Assembly (NCBI GenBank): GCA_003552075.1
Contig: PUOJ01000172.1
Location: 1-37,857 of the forward strand
Length of the DNA: 37,857 nt
From: Bacteroidales bacterium
GTDB taxonomy: Bacteria > Bacteroidota > Bacteroidia > Bacteroidales > UBA7960
Direction: 5' to 3'
Shown: piece after piece, positions 8,628 to 17,212 of the stretch
Numbering within the stretch: position 1 is the stretch's first letter
Layout: each line of letters begins with the position of its first letter
Made by a program: the position numbers and the translations under genes
The notes under the pieces: generated by a model
Told to the model about the DNA's origin: nothing
What the model saw: the letters and a program-made list of their open reading frames with translations, nothing else
Database searches by the model: none

Positions 8628-9353
8628 ATGGAACGCCTGATATACATCATCATCCTGATTTATTTTGTCCTGGGGGCCATGGCTTTTGCGTGGATCAGCA
8701 GAAACAAGCGCAGGGAGAGAAAGCGGGAGATCTGGGCCAAGTTTGGCACCTATTTTCTGATCATTCACGTGTTGTTTGGCAGCATTTATTTCGGGCCGCC
8801 TTATTTCAGCGTGGTTGCCTTGTTGCTGGTAGCTGCAGGTTACACGGAGCTCACGCGCGTGCATTTGCATCGTCCATTAAAAAGCAGCGGTTTTTTCCTG
8901 GCTGCCCTGGGGATATTCACCCTGCTGGCCCTGCCATTTATATCGTTCAGCTTCATGGCGAAGCCCTATTTGTACTTTGTATTTGTGGTGGTATCTGTAT
9001 TTGATGCGTTCAGCCAGATCAGCGGCCAGATCATGGGGGGTAAGCGCCTGATGCCATCTGTAAGTCCGAAGAAAACCATTTCTGGATTTATTGGCGGGAC
9101 GGCGCTGGCCGTAACAACTGCACTGCTGATCAGGGGCCTGATCGATGCTTCCTGGACACAGGCTTTGTTTTATTCGATTAATATCACTATCTTTGCATTA
9201 TTGGGGGATCTTTTGGCTTCTTATTTCAAGAGGCGACATGAGATAAAAGATTTCAGCAACCTGCTGCCCGGACACGGGGGGTTCCTCGACAGATTTGACA
9301 GCCTGATCCCTGGTGGTGCCGCCATGTTTATCATTAACATCATCCCATTATGA
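8628..9353 (+). CDS. Phosphatidate cytidylyltransferase (CDP-diglyceride synthase)-like protein
   Basis: Membrane enzyme family that makes CDP-diacylglycerol (or a related CDP-lipid) from phosphatidate and CTP. The 241 residues contain about six hydrophobic segments. The full CdsA signature is present at residues 198-224: S-x-F-K-R-R, then KD, then LLPGHGG and DRFD. SPKKTISGFIGG at 146-157 is the other conserved block. The ATG at 8628 is chosen because upstream codons are only octamer repeat. It overlaps the next gene by four bases (ATGA). With its neighbours it would supply the CDP-activated donor for the phosphatidyltransferase. A second, housekeeping cdsA may exist elsewhere in the genome, so I leave the gene symbol open. 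Confidence 0.9.
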   Translation: MERLIYIIILIYFVLGAMAFAWISRNKRRERKREIWAKFGTYFLIIHVLFGSIYFGPPYFSVVALLLVAAGYTELTRVHLHRPLKSSGFFLAALGIFTLLALPFISFSFMAKPYLYFVFVVVSVFDAFSQISGQIMGGKRLMPSVSPKKTISGFIGGTALAVTTALLIRGLIDASWTQALFYSINITIFALLGDLLASYFKRRHEIKDFSNLLPGHGGFLDRFDSLIPGGAAMFIINIIPL

Positions 9354-10033
9354 GCACCGAACTTTTATTTACCATTCTCTATACTTTCGCCTTTGGTGCC
9401 ATTCTTGCCACGGGTGAGATCCTGCACACCATCCTCAAGGTAAAAACCGAATACACCAGGAAATTCTCACACAGTGCGGCATCCCTGCTTTCATTAACCT
9501 TTCCCCTGGTCTACAGCTCATATGTCTACGTGCTTGTGATGGGCATCATCTTTTTCTTTGTCCTTCTCTTCGCGCAACACAAAGACCTGCTGCGGTCCAT
9601 CAATGACGTGGCCCGCAAAACTTATGGTGGTGTGCTTTTGCCTGTAGCGATCTGCGGCACATTTGTAATTTCCGTGTGGATGAATGACGCCAAGCTGTTC
9701 ATCATCCCCGTGCTCCTGCTGGGGGTTAGCGATTCCCTTGCCGGCATCACAGGGGTAGCGTTTGGATCAAAGGTCAGGAAGATCATCATCCATAACCTGC
9801 GCCTGAAAAAGACCTACCTGGGCAGCTCGGTGTTTTTTGTCTCTTCACTCCTGATATCGATTTACACCCTGCATTGGTTTGTTGGAAATTTCAGCACACA
9901 GACCATCATGGCTGCCATTTCGGTGGCCCTGGGGGCAGCCATCGTAGAGGCATTCAGCTCCAGGGGTCTTGATAACTTTACGGTTCCTTTCACAGCCCTG
10001 GTTCTGTTAGCCATGTTTAATGCGGCATTGTGA
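9350..10033 (+). CDS. Diacylglycerol/polyprenol (dolichol/phytol) kinase-like membrane protein
   Basis: The 227 residues are mostly hydrophobic, with about six or seven membrane segments. The region LGVSDSLAGITGVAFGSKV, followed by KKTYLGSSVFF, matches the CTP-dependent lipid-alcohol kinase family (yeast Dgk1 and Sec59, plant VTE5), which is distantly related to CdsA. Such enzymes phosphorylate diacylglycerol, dolichol or phytol using CTP. The start codon overlaps the stop of the CDP-diglyceride synthase gene (ATGA, 9350-9353), so translation is probably coupled. Together the three genes could phosphorylate a lipid alcohol, activate it with CTP and attach a head group. The substrate is unknown. 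The 137 bases to the next gene show no terminator. Confidence 0.8.
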   Translation: MSTELLFTILYTFAFGAILATGEILHTILKVKTEYTRKFSHSAASLLSLTFPLVYSSYVYVLVMGIIFFFVLLFAQHKDLLRSINDVARKTYGGVLLPVAICGTFVISVWMNDAKLFIIPVLLLGVSDSLAGITGVAFGSKVRKIIIHNLRLKKTYLGSSVFFVSSLLISIYTLHWFVGNFSTQTIMAAISVALGAAIVEAFSSRGLDNFTVPFTALVLLAMFNAAL

Positions 10034-10170
10034 TGACCCCTCCCCTGTTGCCCCGACCTTTTTCAGCCAGTAATCATTGCCTGAATCTGCAGGGAAAGGG
10101 ATATATGAGGCTTCATCCCCAGTGTGGCTGACAGACAAACAGCAACCCGCTGAAAAAAAAATCAAGATTT

Positions 10171-13100
10171 ATGTATATACACAAGGGTCAACGCAGCGCC
10201 TACCATATTTCTCCTGACCTCTTTTCTGACGATGGCCGTTTGCAGTTTGCCAATTACAAAGCCATCCGCGACCTTGTTTACCGGATCAACAGGCAGCGAA
10301 GCACTGAAAAACATATTTTTCCAGGCGAGATGCGTGCTGCATCATTGATACAGGAAGCAGCACTGCTTATCATCGAGGCTTATGAGGATGAGCTGGGCGA
10401 AAAGCTTTTTGAAAAAGCCTCAGCGCACCTGGAAAGTCGCACAGGCAAGGCCATGCTGTATTCCGTGGCAGAAGAGTTTGTTGATCATTTCCCGCCTGTA
10501 AGCGTATATATGGGTCAAGTGGGTGCCAGGCAGTATCTGCAGGAATCCAGCCACGGAGAACAACACCTGCATCAGGCCATCCGCCATGCGATGATGCTTT
10601 CCCTGGCAAACGAAAATCCGGCAAACAGGAAGCAGCGCATATTGTTCGACAAGACATATCTGGGCAACCAGCAAGGTTTCGACCAGCTCTTGGGTGAGCT
10701 GGAAGCATATGTCAGCCAGCTGCCCCCCTTCGGCCCGGATCATCAGGACCTTTTCACTTTTCTGCGTGCGCCTTTCCGGCATGCCCCCGATGATTTTTTT
10801 GCGCAGTTGGACTACATGCTCGTCCATTGGAAAAAATACCTCCCTGCTGCTTTTTTTGATCAGCTCCTGCAGGGCAAGGACCTGATGAAAGAGGACATCA
10901 TCCTCCAGGGTGGGCATGGCGGAGCTCCCCCGACTTTTGCACCGGATTACCTCGGCAAGCGGGGCGAGGGAGGCATGTTTCTGGGCAAATCCGGTTATGA
11001 TGCCACACAGGATGCAGCCATCGACTATGCAGAGTCAGAGCGCTTCACCGAAGACATCCATTGGATGCCCAGGGTGGTGCTGATTGCCAAGAACACCTAC
11101 GTATGGCTCGATCAGCTGTCGAAGAACTACCAGCGCGACATCCGGCGACTGGATCAAATCCCCGACGAGGAGCTTGACCGGCTGGCAGCAAGGAATTTCA
11201 ATGGGTTGTGGCTGATCGGACTCTGGGAAAGAAGCACGGCATCACGCAAGATCAAACACCTGATGGGAAACCCGGATGCCATCTCTTCTGCCTATGCGCT
11301 TTTCGATTACGAAGTGGCACAAGACCTTGGCGGAGATGAGGCCTACCAGGACCTGGACAGGCGTGCCAGGGCGCGTGGCATCCGGCTGGCCTCCGATATG
11401 GTGCCCAACCATACCGGGATCTACTCCAAATGGGTCATTGAACACCCGGATTATTTCATACAATCAGCCGCCCCCCCTTTTCCTGGCTACTCATTTACTG
11501 GGGAAAACCTGTCGGAAGACCCCCATGTGGAGATACGCATCGAAGACGGTTATTACAACAAAACTGATGCTGCAGTGGTGTTTCAGCGGGTGGACAGGCG
11601 AACCAATGATGTACGCTACATCTATCACGGCAATGATGGCACCATGATGCCCTGGAACGACACAGCGCAGCTCGACATGCTCAAGGCCGAAGTGCGTGAG
11701 GCCGTGATGCAGAAGATCTTTCATGTGGCCCGCAGGTTCAGCATCATCCGGTTTGATGCCGCCATGACCCTGGCAAAAAAGCATTTTGCGCGCCTCTGGT
11801 ACCCCAGGCCAGGCACCGGTGGAGACATCCCCTCACGTGCCGAACATGCGATGACCAGGCAAGCCTTTGACAGGCTTTTCCCTGAAGAGTTCTGGCGGGA
11901 GGTAGTCGACCGCATCAATGAAGAACTCCCGGAAACCCTGCTGCTGGCAGAGGCATTCTGGTTTATGGAAGGCTATTTCGTCCGCACGCTGGGCATGCAC
12001 CGCGTGTACAACTCCGCCTTCATGCATATGCTGAAAAACGAGGAAAACGAGAAATACCGCGACCTCATCACCAACACGCTGGAGTTTGAACCAGAGATCC
12101 TCAAGCGCTACGTCAACTTCATGAGCAACCCGGATGAGGAAACAGCCATCCAGCAGTTTGGCACGGGCGACAAATATTTTGGGATCTGTGTGATGATGAA
12201 CACCCTTCCGGGCCTGCCCATGTTCGCGCACGGCCAGGTTGAAGGGTTCACCGAGAAATATTGCATGGAGTATCAACGGGCTTATTATCATGAAGAACCC
12301 AATGCGTGGCTCATTGAAAAACACGAAAAGGAAATCTTTCCGCTAACCGCCAAGCGCTATCTCTTTAGCGAAGTCATGCACTTTCATCTTTATGACTTCC
12401 TCAACCGCGACGGGCACGTCAATGAAAACGTCTTTGCCTTCACCAACAGACACCACCAGGAAAAAGCACTGGTGTTGTTTAACAACAAGTACGACCAGTG
12501 CGAGGGGTGGATCAAACACTCGGCCCCGCGCCTTCCCGGTGACCGCCAGTCGAAAACGCTGATCACCTCCACCATTGCACATGAGCTGGGACTGAAAAAC
12601 GATGCCAGGATGTATTACAAGGTACGTGAACAGACCTCCGGCATGGAACATCTATGGAATGGCAAAGACATCCACGAAAGCGGACTTTATCACCACTTGC
12701 AGGGATTTGCCTATCGCGTGTACCTTGACTTTGAAGAGCTCTATGATGTGGATGGCCGCATCCAGGAGCTGTACGCACAGTCCGTTGGACAGGAGGTCCA
12801 TGATCTGCAGCTTGCCCTTGACCTGCAACGCATGCAACCCTTGCATCAGGCCTTTCAACGAGTGTTTGACATGCAAAGGGTGCATCATTTTTCTGAGCAA
12901 GTGGTCAGACAAGGAATGCTGGAAAAACATCAACAGGTTTCACAGCTTTTCCGCGACGACTTTCTTGCCTTTGCAGGACAGCTTGCCGGGACAGGGCTGA
13001 CAGGCATTGAAGCCGAAAAAGCATTTAAGGAGTTTGCCATTCGCATGCAAGGCGTTGCGGAAGGCATCCATTTTCTGAAGCTGGGAGATGCACGGATACA

Positions 13101-13761
13101 ACAATTGCTGATACAGTTGGAGGCAGACTCAGCAGAAGACCTGCTATTGCTTTCTCCACGCCACAGCTATCGCGAAAACAGCCTGATTTTGCTGGTCTTC
13201 CATGCCCTTGGTGCAGCAGGCAATACCAGCCAGGATGCTGATGCGCTGTTTTTTGACCAATTGCTTTTCTCTCATGCCCTTGATGAGGTGCTCAGCCAAA
13301 CCGGGCACAGCCAGTCAGACCAGCAAAAGTACAAAGTCCTCATCCGGATCTTACTTCGTCATGAGAAAGATGTATTCGATTTTCACGGCAAGCCTTTGCC
13401 TCGTGGTCGGACAGCCACCACGCTGCGCGATGACCCCGTCATCCGGGAGCAAAAGAAAAAGCTCGGGACAATGATGCAGGACCCACTGGTAAGGGAATAC
13501 CTGGGTGTTAACTTACACGACGGCATTTGGTATTACAGCAAAGAGTCGTTCGAACAGCTTTGCCGCTGGTTTTATGCCATTTCCTCTTTCTCGGTTTTCA
13601 TGCACGGCAAAAGAGATAGAAAAGGAGGCGCAAGGGCATCATCAAGCACACAAGGCGGGGCTGTACGCCGCGCCATCAAAATGCTCACGGAGGTTACGGA
13701 GCTGTCCGACCAATCGGGCTACCAGCTGGAAACACTGCTAAAAAACCTGCAAGAGGAATAA
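10171..13761 (+). CDS. Very large glycoside hydrolase family 13-type (alpha-amylase superfamily) protein
   Basis: Probable alpha-glucan-acting enzyme of 1196 residues. No signal peptide is visible, so a cytoplasmic location is likely. The TIM-barrel motifs are: region I DMVPNH (D409, H414), region II RFDAAM (nucleophile D529), region III LLAEAF (acid/base E594) and region IV FMSNPDEE (D655). In region IV the usual His before Asp is Pro654. The barrel spans about residues 290-720. The N-terminal 290 residues and the C-terminal 400 or so (helical, Gln/His/Leu-rich) resemble no domain I can name. It stands alone on the plus strand and ends 3 bases before the convergent stop of the next lipoprotein gene. 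It could be a hydrolase, a transglycosidase or a maltosyltransferase-like enzyme. No glycogen genes are nearby. Confidence 0.85.
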   Translation: MYIHKGQRSAYHISPDLFSDDGRLQFANYKAIRDLVYRINRQRSTEKHIFPGEMRAASLIQEAALLIIEAYEDELGEKLFEKASAHLESRTGKAMLYSVAEEFVDHFPPVSVYMGQVGARQYLQESSHGEQHLHQAIRHAMMLSLANENPANRKQRILFDKTYLGNQQGFDQLLGELEAYVSQLPPFGPDHQDLFTFLRAPFRHAPDDFFAQLDYMLVHWKKYLPAAFFDQLLQGKDLMKEDIILQGGHGGAPPTFAPDYLGKRGEGGMFLGKSGYDATQDAAIDYAESERFTEDIHWMPRVVLIAKNTYVWLDQLSKNYQRDIRRLDQIPDEELDRLAARNFNGLWLIGLWERSTASRKIKHLMGNPDAISSAYALFDYEVAQDLGGDEAYQDLDRRARARGIRLASDMVPNHTGIYSKWVIEHPDYFIQSAAPPFPGYSFTGENLSEDPHVEIRIEDGYYNKTDAAVVFQRVDRRTNDVRYIYHGNDGTMMPWNDTAQLDMLKAEVREAVMQKIFHVARRFSIIRFDAAMTLAKKHFARLWYPRPGTGGDIPSRAEHAMTRQAFDRLFPEEFWREVVDRINEELPETLLLAEAFWFMEGYFVRTLGMHRVYNSAFMHMLKNEENEKYRDLITNTLEFEPEILKRYVNFMSNPDEETAIQQFGTGDKYFGICVMMNTLPGLPMFAHGQVEGFTEKYCMEYQRAYYHEEPNAWLIEKHEKEIFPLTAKRYLFSEVMHFHLYDFLNRDGHVNENVFAFTNRHHQEKALVLFNNKYDQCEGWIKHSAPRLPGDRQSKTLITSTIAHELGLKNDARMYYKVREQTSGMEHLWNGKDIHESGLYHHLQGFAYRVYLDFEELYDVDGRIQELYAQSVGQEVHDLQLALDLQRMQPLHQAFQRVFDMQRVHHFSEQVVRQGMLEKHQQVSQLFRDDFLAFAGQLAGTGLTGIEAEKAFKEFAIRMQGVAEGIHFLKLGDARIQQLLIQLEADSAEDLLLLSPRHSYRENSLILLVFHALGAAGNTSQDADALFFDQLLFSHALDEVLSQTGHSQSDQQKYKVLIRILLRHEKDVFDFHGKPLPRGRTATTLRDDPVIREQKKKLGTMMQDPLVREYLGVNLHDGIWYYSKESFEQLCRWFYAISSFSVFMHGKRDRKGGARASSSTQGGAVRRAIKMLTEVTELSDQSGYQLETLLKNLQEE

Positions 13762-13764
13762 CCC

Positions 13765-14379
13765 CTACAGCGGTTCAGTAAGGTCAAAGTCGGCCTGGAA
13801 AACCACTTCGCCGTCATAGAGCAGGCGATAAGAGTAGGTGGTCATCTCCTCATCCATCACCACGCGCCATTCCCGTCCGAAATAATCTTCCAGGAGTTCA
13901 CGCGAATAGTCATCCTTTGGAAAGTGCTGCGCATAGGCAGTTCCTTTACCATCGGCGTAGCCACCATACATTGTTTTCTCTTCCGGCGTGCCGTCGGGAT
14001 ACCTGTGGTCATGACGGAAGCGCAGGCGGCCGTCTTCCACAAGGAACATCCAGGTGCGCGAGGTATCCTCTCCGACATGGAAAGGGATATGCACCTCATC
14101 TTCTTCGCATTTGGTCACGTGCATCACGAAAGGATCGTCGGCCCAGCTTTCACGACCTTCTGCCAGGTACACTTCCTCACCAGGAAATGATTGTCCACAT
14201 AAACTGGCCAGGTTATCCATAAACGCACGTTCTTCCGGTGTCAATCCGCCCTGTTCCAGACGGTCTGCCTCACGAGCCTCCACCTGCACCTCTTCTTCTC
14301 TCTCAGTTTGTTGTTCAGGAGCCTGTCCGCAGGCAAAAAACACCACCGCCATCGCGGCAATCAAAAAATGCTTGTACAT
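13765..14379 (-). CDS. Putative lipoprotein of unknown function (paralogue of 18349-19050)
   Basis: The 204 residues start with MYKHFLIAAMAVVFFAC, a lipoprotein signal peptide with Cys17 as the acylation site, followed by a Glu/Gln-rich linker to about residue 45. The conserved domain carries NLASLCGQSF (C61), a second Cys in KCEEDE (C91), HVGEDTSRTWMFLVEDG, RHDHRYPDGTPEE (H123, H125) and a C-terminal DFDLTEPL. The two Cys may form a disulphide and the His/Asp cluster could bind a metal, but both are guesses. The same blocks occur in the lipoprotein about 4.5 kb downstream. I do not recognise a named family. Its end converges on the GH13 gene with a 3-base gap. Confidence 0.85.
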   Translation of the reverse strand: MYKHFLIAAMAVVFFACGQAPEQQTEREEEVQVEAREADRLEQGGLTPEERAFMDNLASLCGQSFPGEEVYLAEGRESWADDPFVMHVTKCEEDEVHIPFHVGEDTSRTWMFLVEDGRLRFRHDHRYPDGTPEEKTMYGGYADGKGTAYAQHFPKDDYSRELLEDYFGREWRVVMDEEMTTYSYRLLYDGEVVFQADFDLTEPL

Positions 14380-14528
14380 CGTTGTTGTTTTAAGTGAATA
14401 ACAGGATTACGCTGCAAAAATGAAAAAAAATATCCGTTCAGGACAAAAATAATTAAAAAACAAGCATCCATGCTGTAACTTTTTGCATTCACACCACGTC
14501 CTATTATCGAAACCACAAAAAATTCCTG

Positions 14529-14576
14529 ATTTTTCAACCTTCTGGCCTGTGACTTTTTGACCACAATTACAGACAT
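14529..14576 (+). repeat. Degenerate octamer array, family A, upstream of the GIN-domain gene
   Basis: Units read TTTTTCAA, CCTTCTGG, CCTGTGAC, TTTTTGAC, CACAATTA, CAGACATA. The first four resemble CCTTTCGA and have the same sense orientation, relative to the gene at 14633, as the other family A arrays. The rest of the 253-base gap (14380-14632) is AT-rich, with no clear promoter. Confidence 0.4.
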
Positions 14577-14632
14577 AAAACGACCAAATCATCCTGCAAC
14601 CATAAAACAAGAACCCTTAAATCTTTATCATC

Positions 14633-16093
14633 ATGAAAACAAGCACTTTTTTAACACTCATCATCACATTATTTTGTTGCACACCTGCTTGGGCGGCCTC
14701 GGAAATTATTACTGAGCAAAGAGAAGTCAGTGATTTTACCGGTGTGGAAGTCACCGGTGTGTTCGAGGTGTATGTCACGCAGGGCGACACCTACGCGCTT
14801 GAGGTGGAGGCCCCTGAGTCCCACCTGGAACATATCGAAACCGTGATTGAAGACCAGGTGTTGTACATCAATTACACGAGGCGTGCACGAAACCTCCGTG
14901 ATCTTACTGTGCGCATCACCGCGCCGGATTTTTCCTATCTGAATGCCAGCGGCGCCTCATCCATCCAGGGCACCAATAAGATTCAGGCACCTGCATTGCG
15001 CCTGAAGGTATCAGGAGCATCCGACATGGAGCTTTCGCTGCACACGGATCACCTGTCCACCGGCATCAGTGGTGCCAGCAGCATCAACCTGTCGGGTGTA
15101 GCCACCAGACATGACCTCCAGGTAAGTGGTGTGTCCAGGGTAAGGGCCTATGACCTGGAAACCCTGGTAACGGACGCAACTTCATCAGGCACGTCAAATG
15201 TGCGCATCAGGGTTACCGAAAGGCTGGAGGCGAGGGCCAGTGGCACCTCTGCCATCATTGTACGCGGAAACCCGCCCGTGGCCAATTACAGCACATCCGG
15301 AACCGCCAGCGTACGAGGCGTAAATCACGCTGACAAAGCCAATGCCCTGGAAGTCTCGCCGGAGAAGGACACCACTGTGGTCAGGGTAGGCGAAAGGGAG
15401 GTTGTGATAACCGAAGGAGAGCGCCCGACGGTGAGAAGAAGGCCACACACCAGCTGGCGAAACAATTGGAGTGGACTGTATCTCGGCCTAAACGGATACT
15501 TTGGTGACAATAACAGCATCAGCCTGCCGGAGGAGACCAATTTCATGGACCTGGACTACAACAAGTCGCTGCAGGTGAACCTGAACTTTCTTCATCAGAA
15601 CCATGTGCTGGCCCGCGGTGATAACAGACTTTTCGGTTTGTCGAGCGGGATGGGCATCCAGTGGACGAACTACCACCTGTCGAATGACGTGATTTTACAA
15701 CATGGCAGTAACGAGCTGGAAAAGGAAGCGGTTGATTTTAACTTGCGCACCAACAGGCTTCGTGTTTTTCAGTTAAACGTTCCCTTGATGATGGAGTTGC
15801 AGCTGCAGGATCCGAATACCTGGAGCCGCTTCTATTTTTCTGCCGGCATCCAGGCAGGGTTCCGGCTTAGAAGCCATACCAAGGTGGAATATCGCGATGC
15901 CGATGACAACAGGCAGACCGATCGTGCGCGTGAGGACTTTCACCTGGTTCCCATAAGGGTGGACGCCATAGGCCAGATTGGCTGGGGTCGCCTGAACTTT
16001 TTTGCCACTTATGCCCTCAACCCGATGTTCAAGGATGACAGGGGGCCTGAGCTCAGCCCATTCAGCATCGGCATACGCCTGATAGGCGGATAA
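14633..16093 (+). CDS. GIN-domain (DUF2807) adhesin-like protein fused to an outer-membrane beta-barrel
   Basis: The 486 residues begin with a Sec signal peptide (MKTSTFLTLIITLFCCTPAWAA). Residues about 25-235 are a putative auto-transporter adhesin head (GIN, DUF2807) domain. It begins with REVSDFTGVEVTGVFEVYVTQG and has repeated SGAS/SGTS turns typical of its beta-helix. After a charged linker (about 240-275, ending RRRPHTSWRN), residues about 280-486 look like an outer-membrane beta-barrel of alternating aromatic strands, ending GIRLIGG. Most GIN proteins I know of are shorter and lack the barrel. Function is unknown, probably at the cell surface or facing the periplasm. A strong terminator follows at 16131. 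Confidence 0.88.
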   Translation: MKTSTFLTLIITLFCCTPAWAASEIITEQREVSDFTGVEVTGVFEVYVTQGDTYALEVEAPESHLEHIETVIEDQVLYINYTRRARNLRDLTVRITAPDFSYLNASGASSIQGTNKIQAPALRLKVSGASDMELSLHTDHLSTGISGASSINLSGVATRHDLQVSGVSRVRAYDLETLVTDATSSGTSNVRIRVTERLEARASGTSAIIVRGNPPVANYSTSGTASVRGVNHADKANALEVSPEKDTTVVRVGEREVVITEGERPTVRRRPHTSWRNNWSGLYLGLNGYFGDNNSISLPEETNFMDLDYNKSLQVNLNFLHQNHVLARGDNRLFGLSSGMGIQWTNYHLSNDVILQHGSNELEKEAVDFNLRTNRLRVFQLNVPLMMELQLQDPNTWSRFYFSAGIQAGFRLRSHTKVEYRDADDNRQTDRAREDFHLVPIRVDAIGQIGWGRLNFFATYALNPMFKDDRGPELSPFSIGIRLIGG

Positions 16094-16130
16094 TGCTTCA
16101 TTGGCAAAACTTCATGTTGTTGGTTTTGGA

Positions 16131-16161
16131 AGCAGCTGGCATGATGCCGGCTGCTTTTTTT
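16131..16161 (+). terminator. Rho-independent terminator after the GIN-domain gene
   Basis: An 11-base stem AGCAGCTGGCA (16131-16141) pairs with TGCCGGCTGCT (16145-16155) across a three-base loop with one G-T pair, then six T. It lies 37 bases past the stop. Confidence 0.85.
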
Positions 16162-16184
16162 ATCCCCCAAAAATTAAAAGTGTG

Positions 16185-16192
16185 TATTTTTG
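16185..16192 (+). promoter_or_regulatory. -7 element of the yebC promoter
   Basis: TATTTTTG matches the Bacteroidota TAnnTTTG -7 element, 17 bases upstream of the yebC ATG and just after the terminator of the preceding gene. The -33 region is only T-rich. Confidence 0.45.
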
Positions 16193-16209
16193 TAAAAACG
16201 GCTAAAGAT

Positions 16210-16965
16210 ATGTCAGGACACAGCAAATGGTCAACAATCAAGCGCAAGAAAGGCGCCCTGGACGCCAAGCGTTCGAAGATCTTTTCCAGGGTAATCAAGG
16301 AAATTAACGTGGCAGTGAAGGAAGGCGGCAACGAGCCGGAAGGCAACCCGCGGCTGCGTCTGGCCATTGCCAATGCCAAGGGAGTAAACATGCCCAAGGA
16401 CAACATCCAGCGGGCGATCTCCAAGGCAGGTGACAAGAATGCCGCCGACTTCCAGGAGGTCACCTATGAAGCATACGGAAACTTTGGCGTGGCCATTTAC
16501 ATTGAATGCCTTACCGACAACCTTCAGCGCACCGTATCTGCTGTCCGTTCCATTTTAAACAAACACGAAGGCAAGCTGGAAACCAAGGGGGCACTGAGCT
16601 TTCTTTTTGATCGGAAAGGGGTGTTCACCATTCCGGAAAAAGTTGTGAAAGAGAAGGGCATGGAAGAAGATGATTTCCTCATGGAAGTCATTGATGCCGG
16701 GGCGGAAGAAGCCGAAAACGAAGAGGGCTTTTACACCATATATACCGCGATGGAGGACTTCGGCAGCATGATGAAAAAGCTGGAAGAAATGGGCGTGGAA
16801 GCTGAAAATGCCGAGCTTCAGCGAATTCCAAAGACAACGGTCAAGCTCGACAAGGAATCCGCACAGAAAATCCTGAAAATGATTGACGCCCTGGAAGATG
16901 AGGATGACATCCAGCACGTGTTTCACAACATGGAACTCACCGAAGAGCTCATGGCATCCATGTAG
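16210..16965 (+). CDS. yebC: YebC/PmpR-family DNA-binding regulatory protein
   Basis: Conserved cytoplasmic protein family. In other bacteria members act as transcriptional regulators, and recent work links some to relief of ribosome stalling. Length is 251 residues. The N-terminus MSGHSKWSTIKRKKGALDAK is the family hallmark, which fixes the start at 16210 although the frame is open back to 16093. KLETKGALSFLFDRKGVF and the acidic C-terminal domain are also typical. The start lies 17 bases behind a TATTTTTG -7 element, so the leader is very short. It converges on queD. Confidence 0.95.
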   Translation: MSGHSKWSTIKRKKGALDAKRSKIFSRVIKEINVAVKEGGNEPEGNPRLRLAIANAKGVNMPKDNIQRAISKAGDKNAADFQEVTYEAYGNFGVAIYIECLTDNLQRTVSAVRSILNKHEGKLETKGALSFLFDRKGVFTIPEKVVKEKGMEEDDFLMEVIDAGAEEAENEEGFYTIYTAMEDFGSMMKKLEEMGVEAENAELQRIPKTTVKLDKESAQKILKMIDALEDEDDIQHVFHNMELTEELMASM

Positions 16966-17056
16966 GACTGCCCCGAGAGGGATTATCAGGAGCGAGCTCA
17001 CCAATGACCGCCTGCAACAGGGCAGGGATTATCCGAAAGATTCATCCCGGTAAATC

Positions 17057-17095
17057 AACCCTGGCTTCAAAATAAACCCTGGCTTCATTCCAGGG
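17057..17095 (+). repeat. Short direct repeat and hairpin downstream of yebC
   Basis: AACCCTGGCTTCA occurs at 17057-17069 and again at 17075-17087. The second copy is followed by CCAGGG (17090-17095), which can pair with CCCTGG (17077-17082). There is no T-run. It sits between the convergent yebC and queD genes and could end either transcript. Confidence 0.4.
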
Positions 17096-17106
17096 AGTCA
17101 TCCCGG

Positions 17107-17206
17107 GATATCATCCCGCCACCATGTGCTATCAGACCTCCCGGAAGTGATATGTCCGTTCTTCTTGTCATAAAGTGATATCATCCCACCACCATATCCT
17201 ATCAGA
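17107..17206. repeat. Pair of 30-base direct repeats between yebC and queD
   Basis: The 30-base segments at 17107-17136 and 17177-17206 share all but three positions. They begin GATATCATCCC and end CTATCAGA, and are offset by 70 bases. The word TCATCCC also occurs at 17042 and 17099. No reading frame or known element explains them. The rest of 16966-17212 holds nothing else I can name. Confidence 0.7.
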
Positions 17207-17212
17207 GCCTGC

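Noticed and set aside
16093-16209. 39-codon N-terminal extension of YebC
   Set aside because: It would span the terminator and promoter of the intergenic region. MSGHSKW at 16210 is the universal family start.
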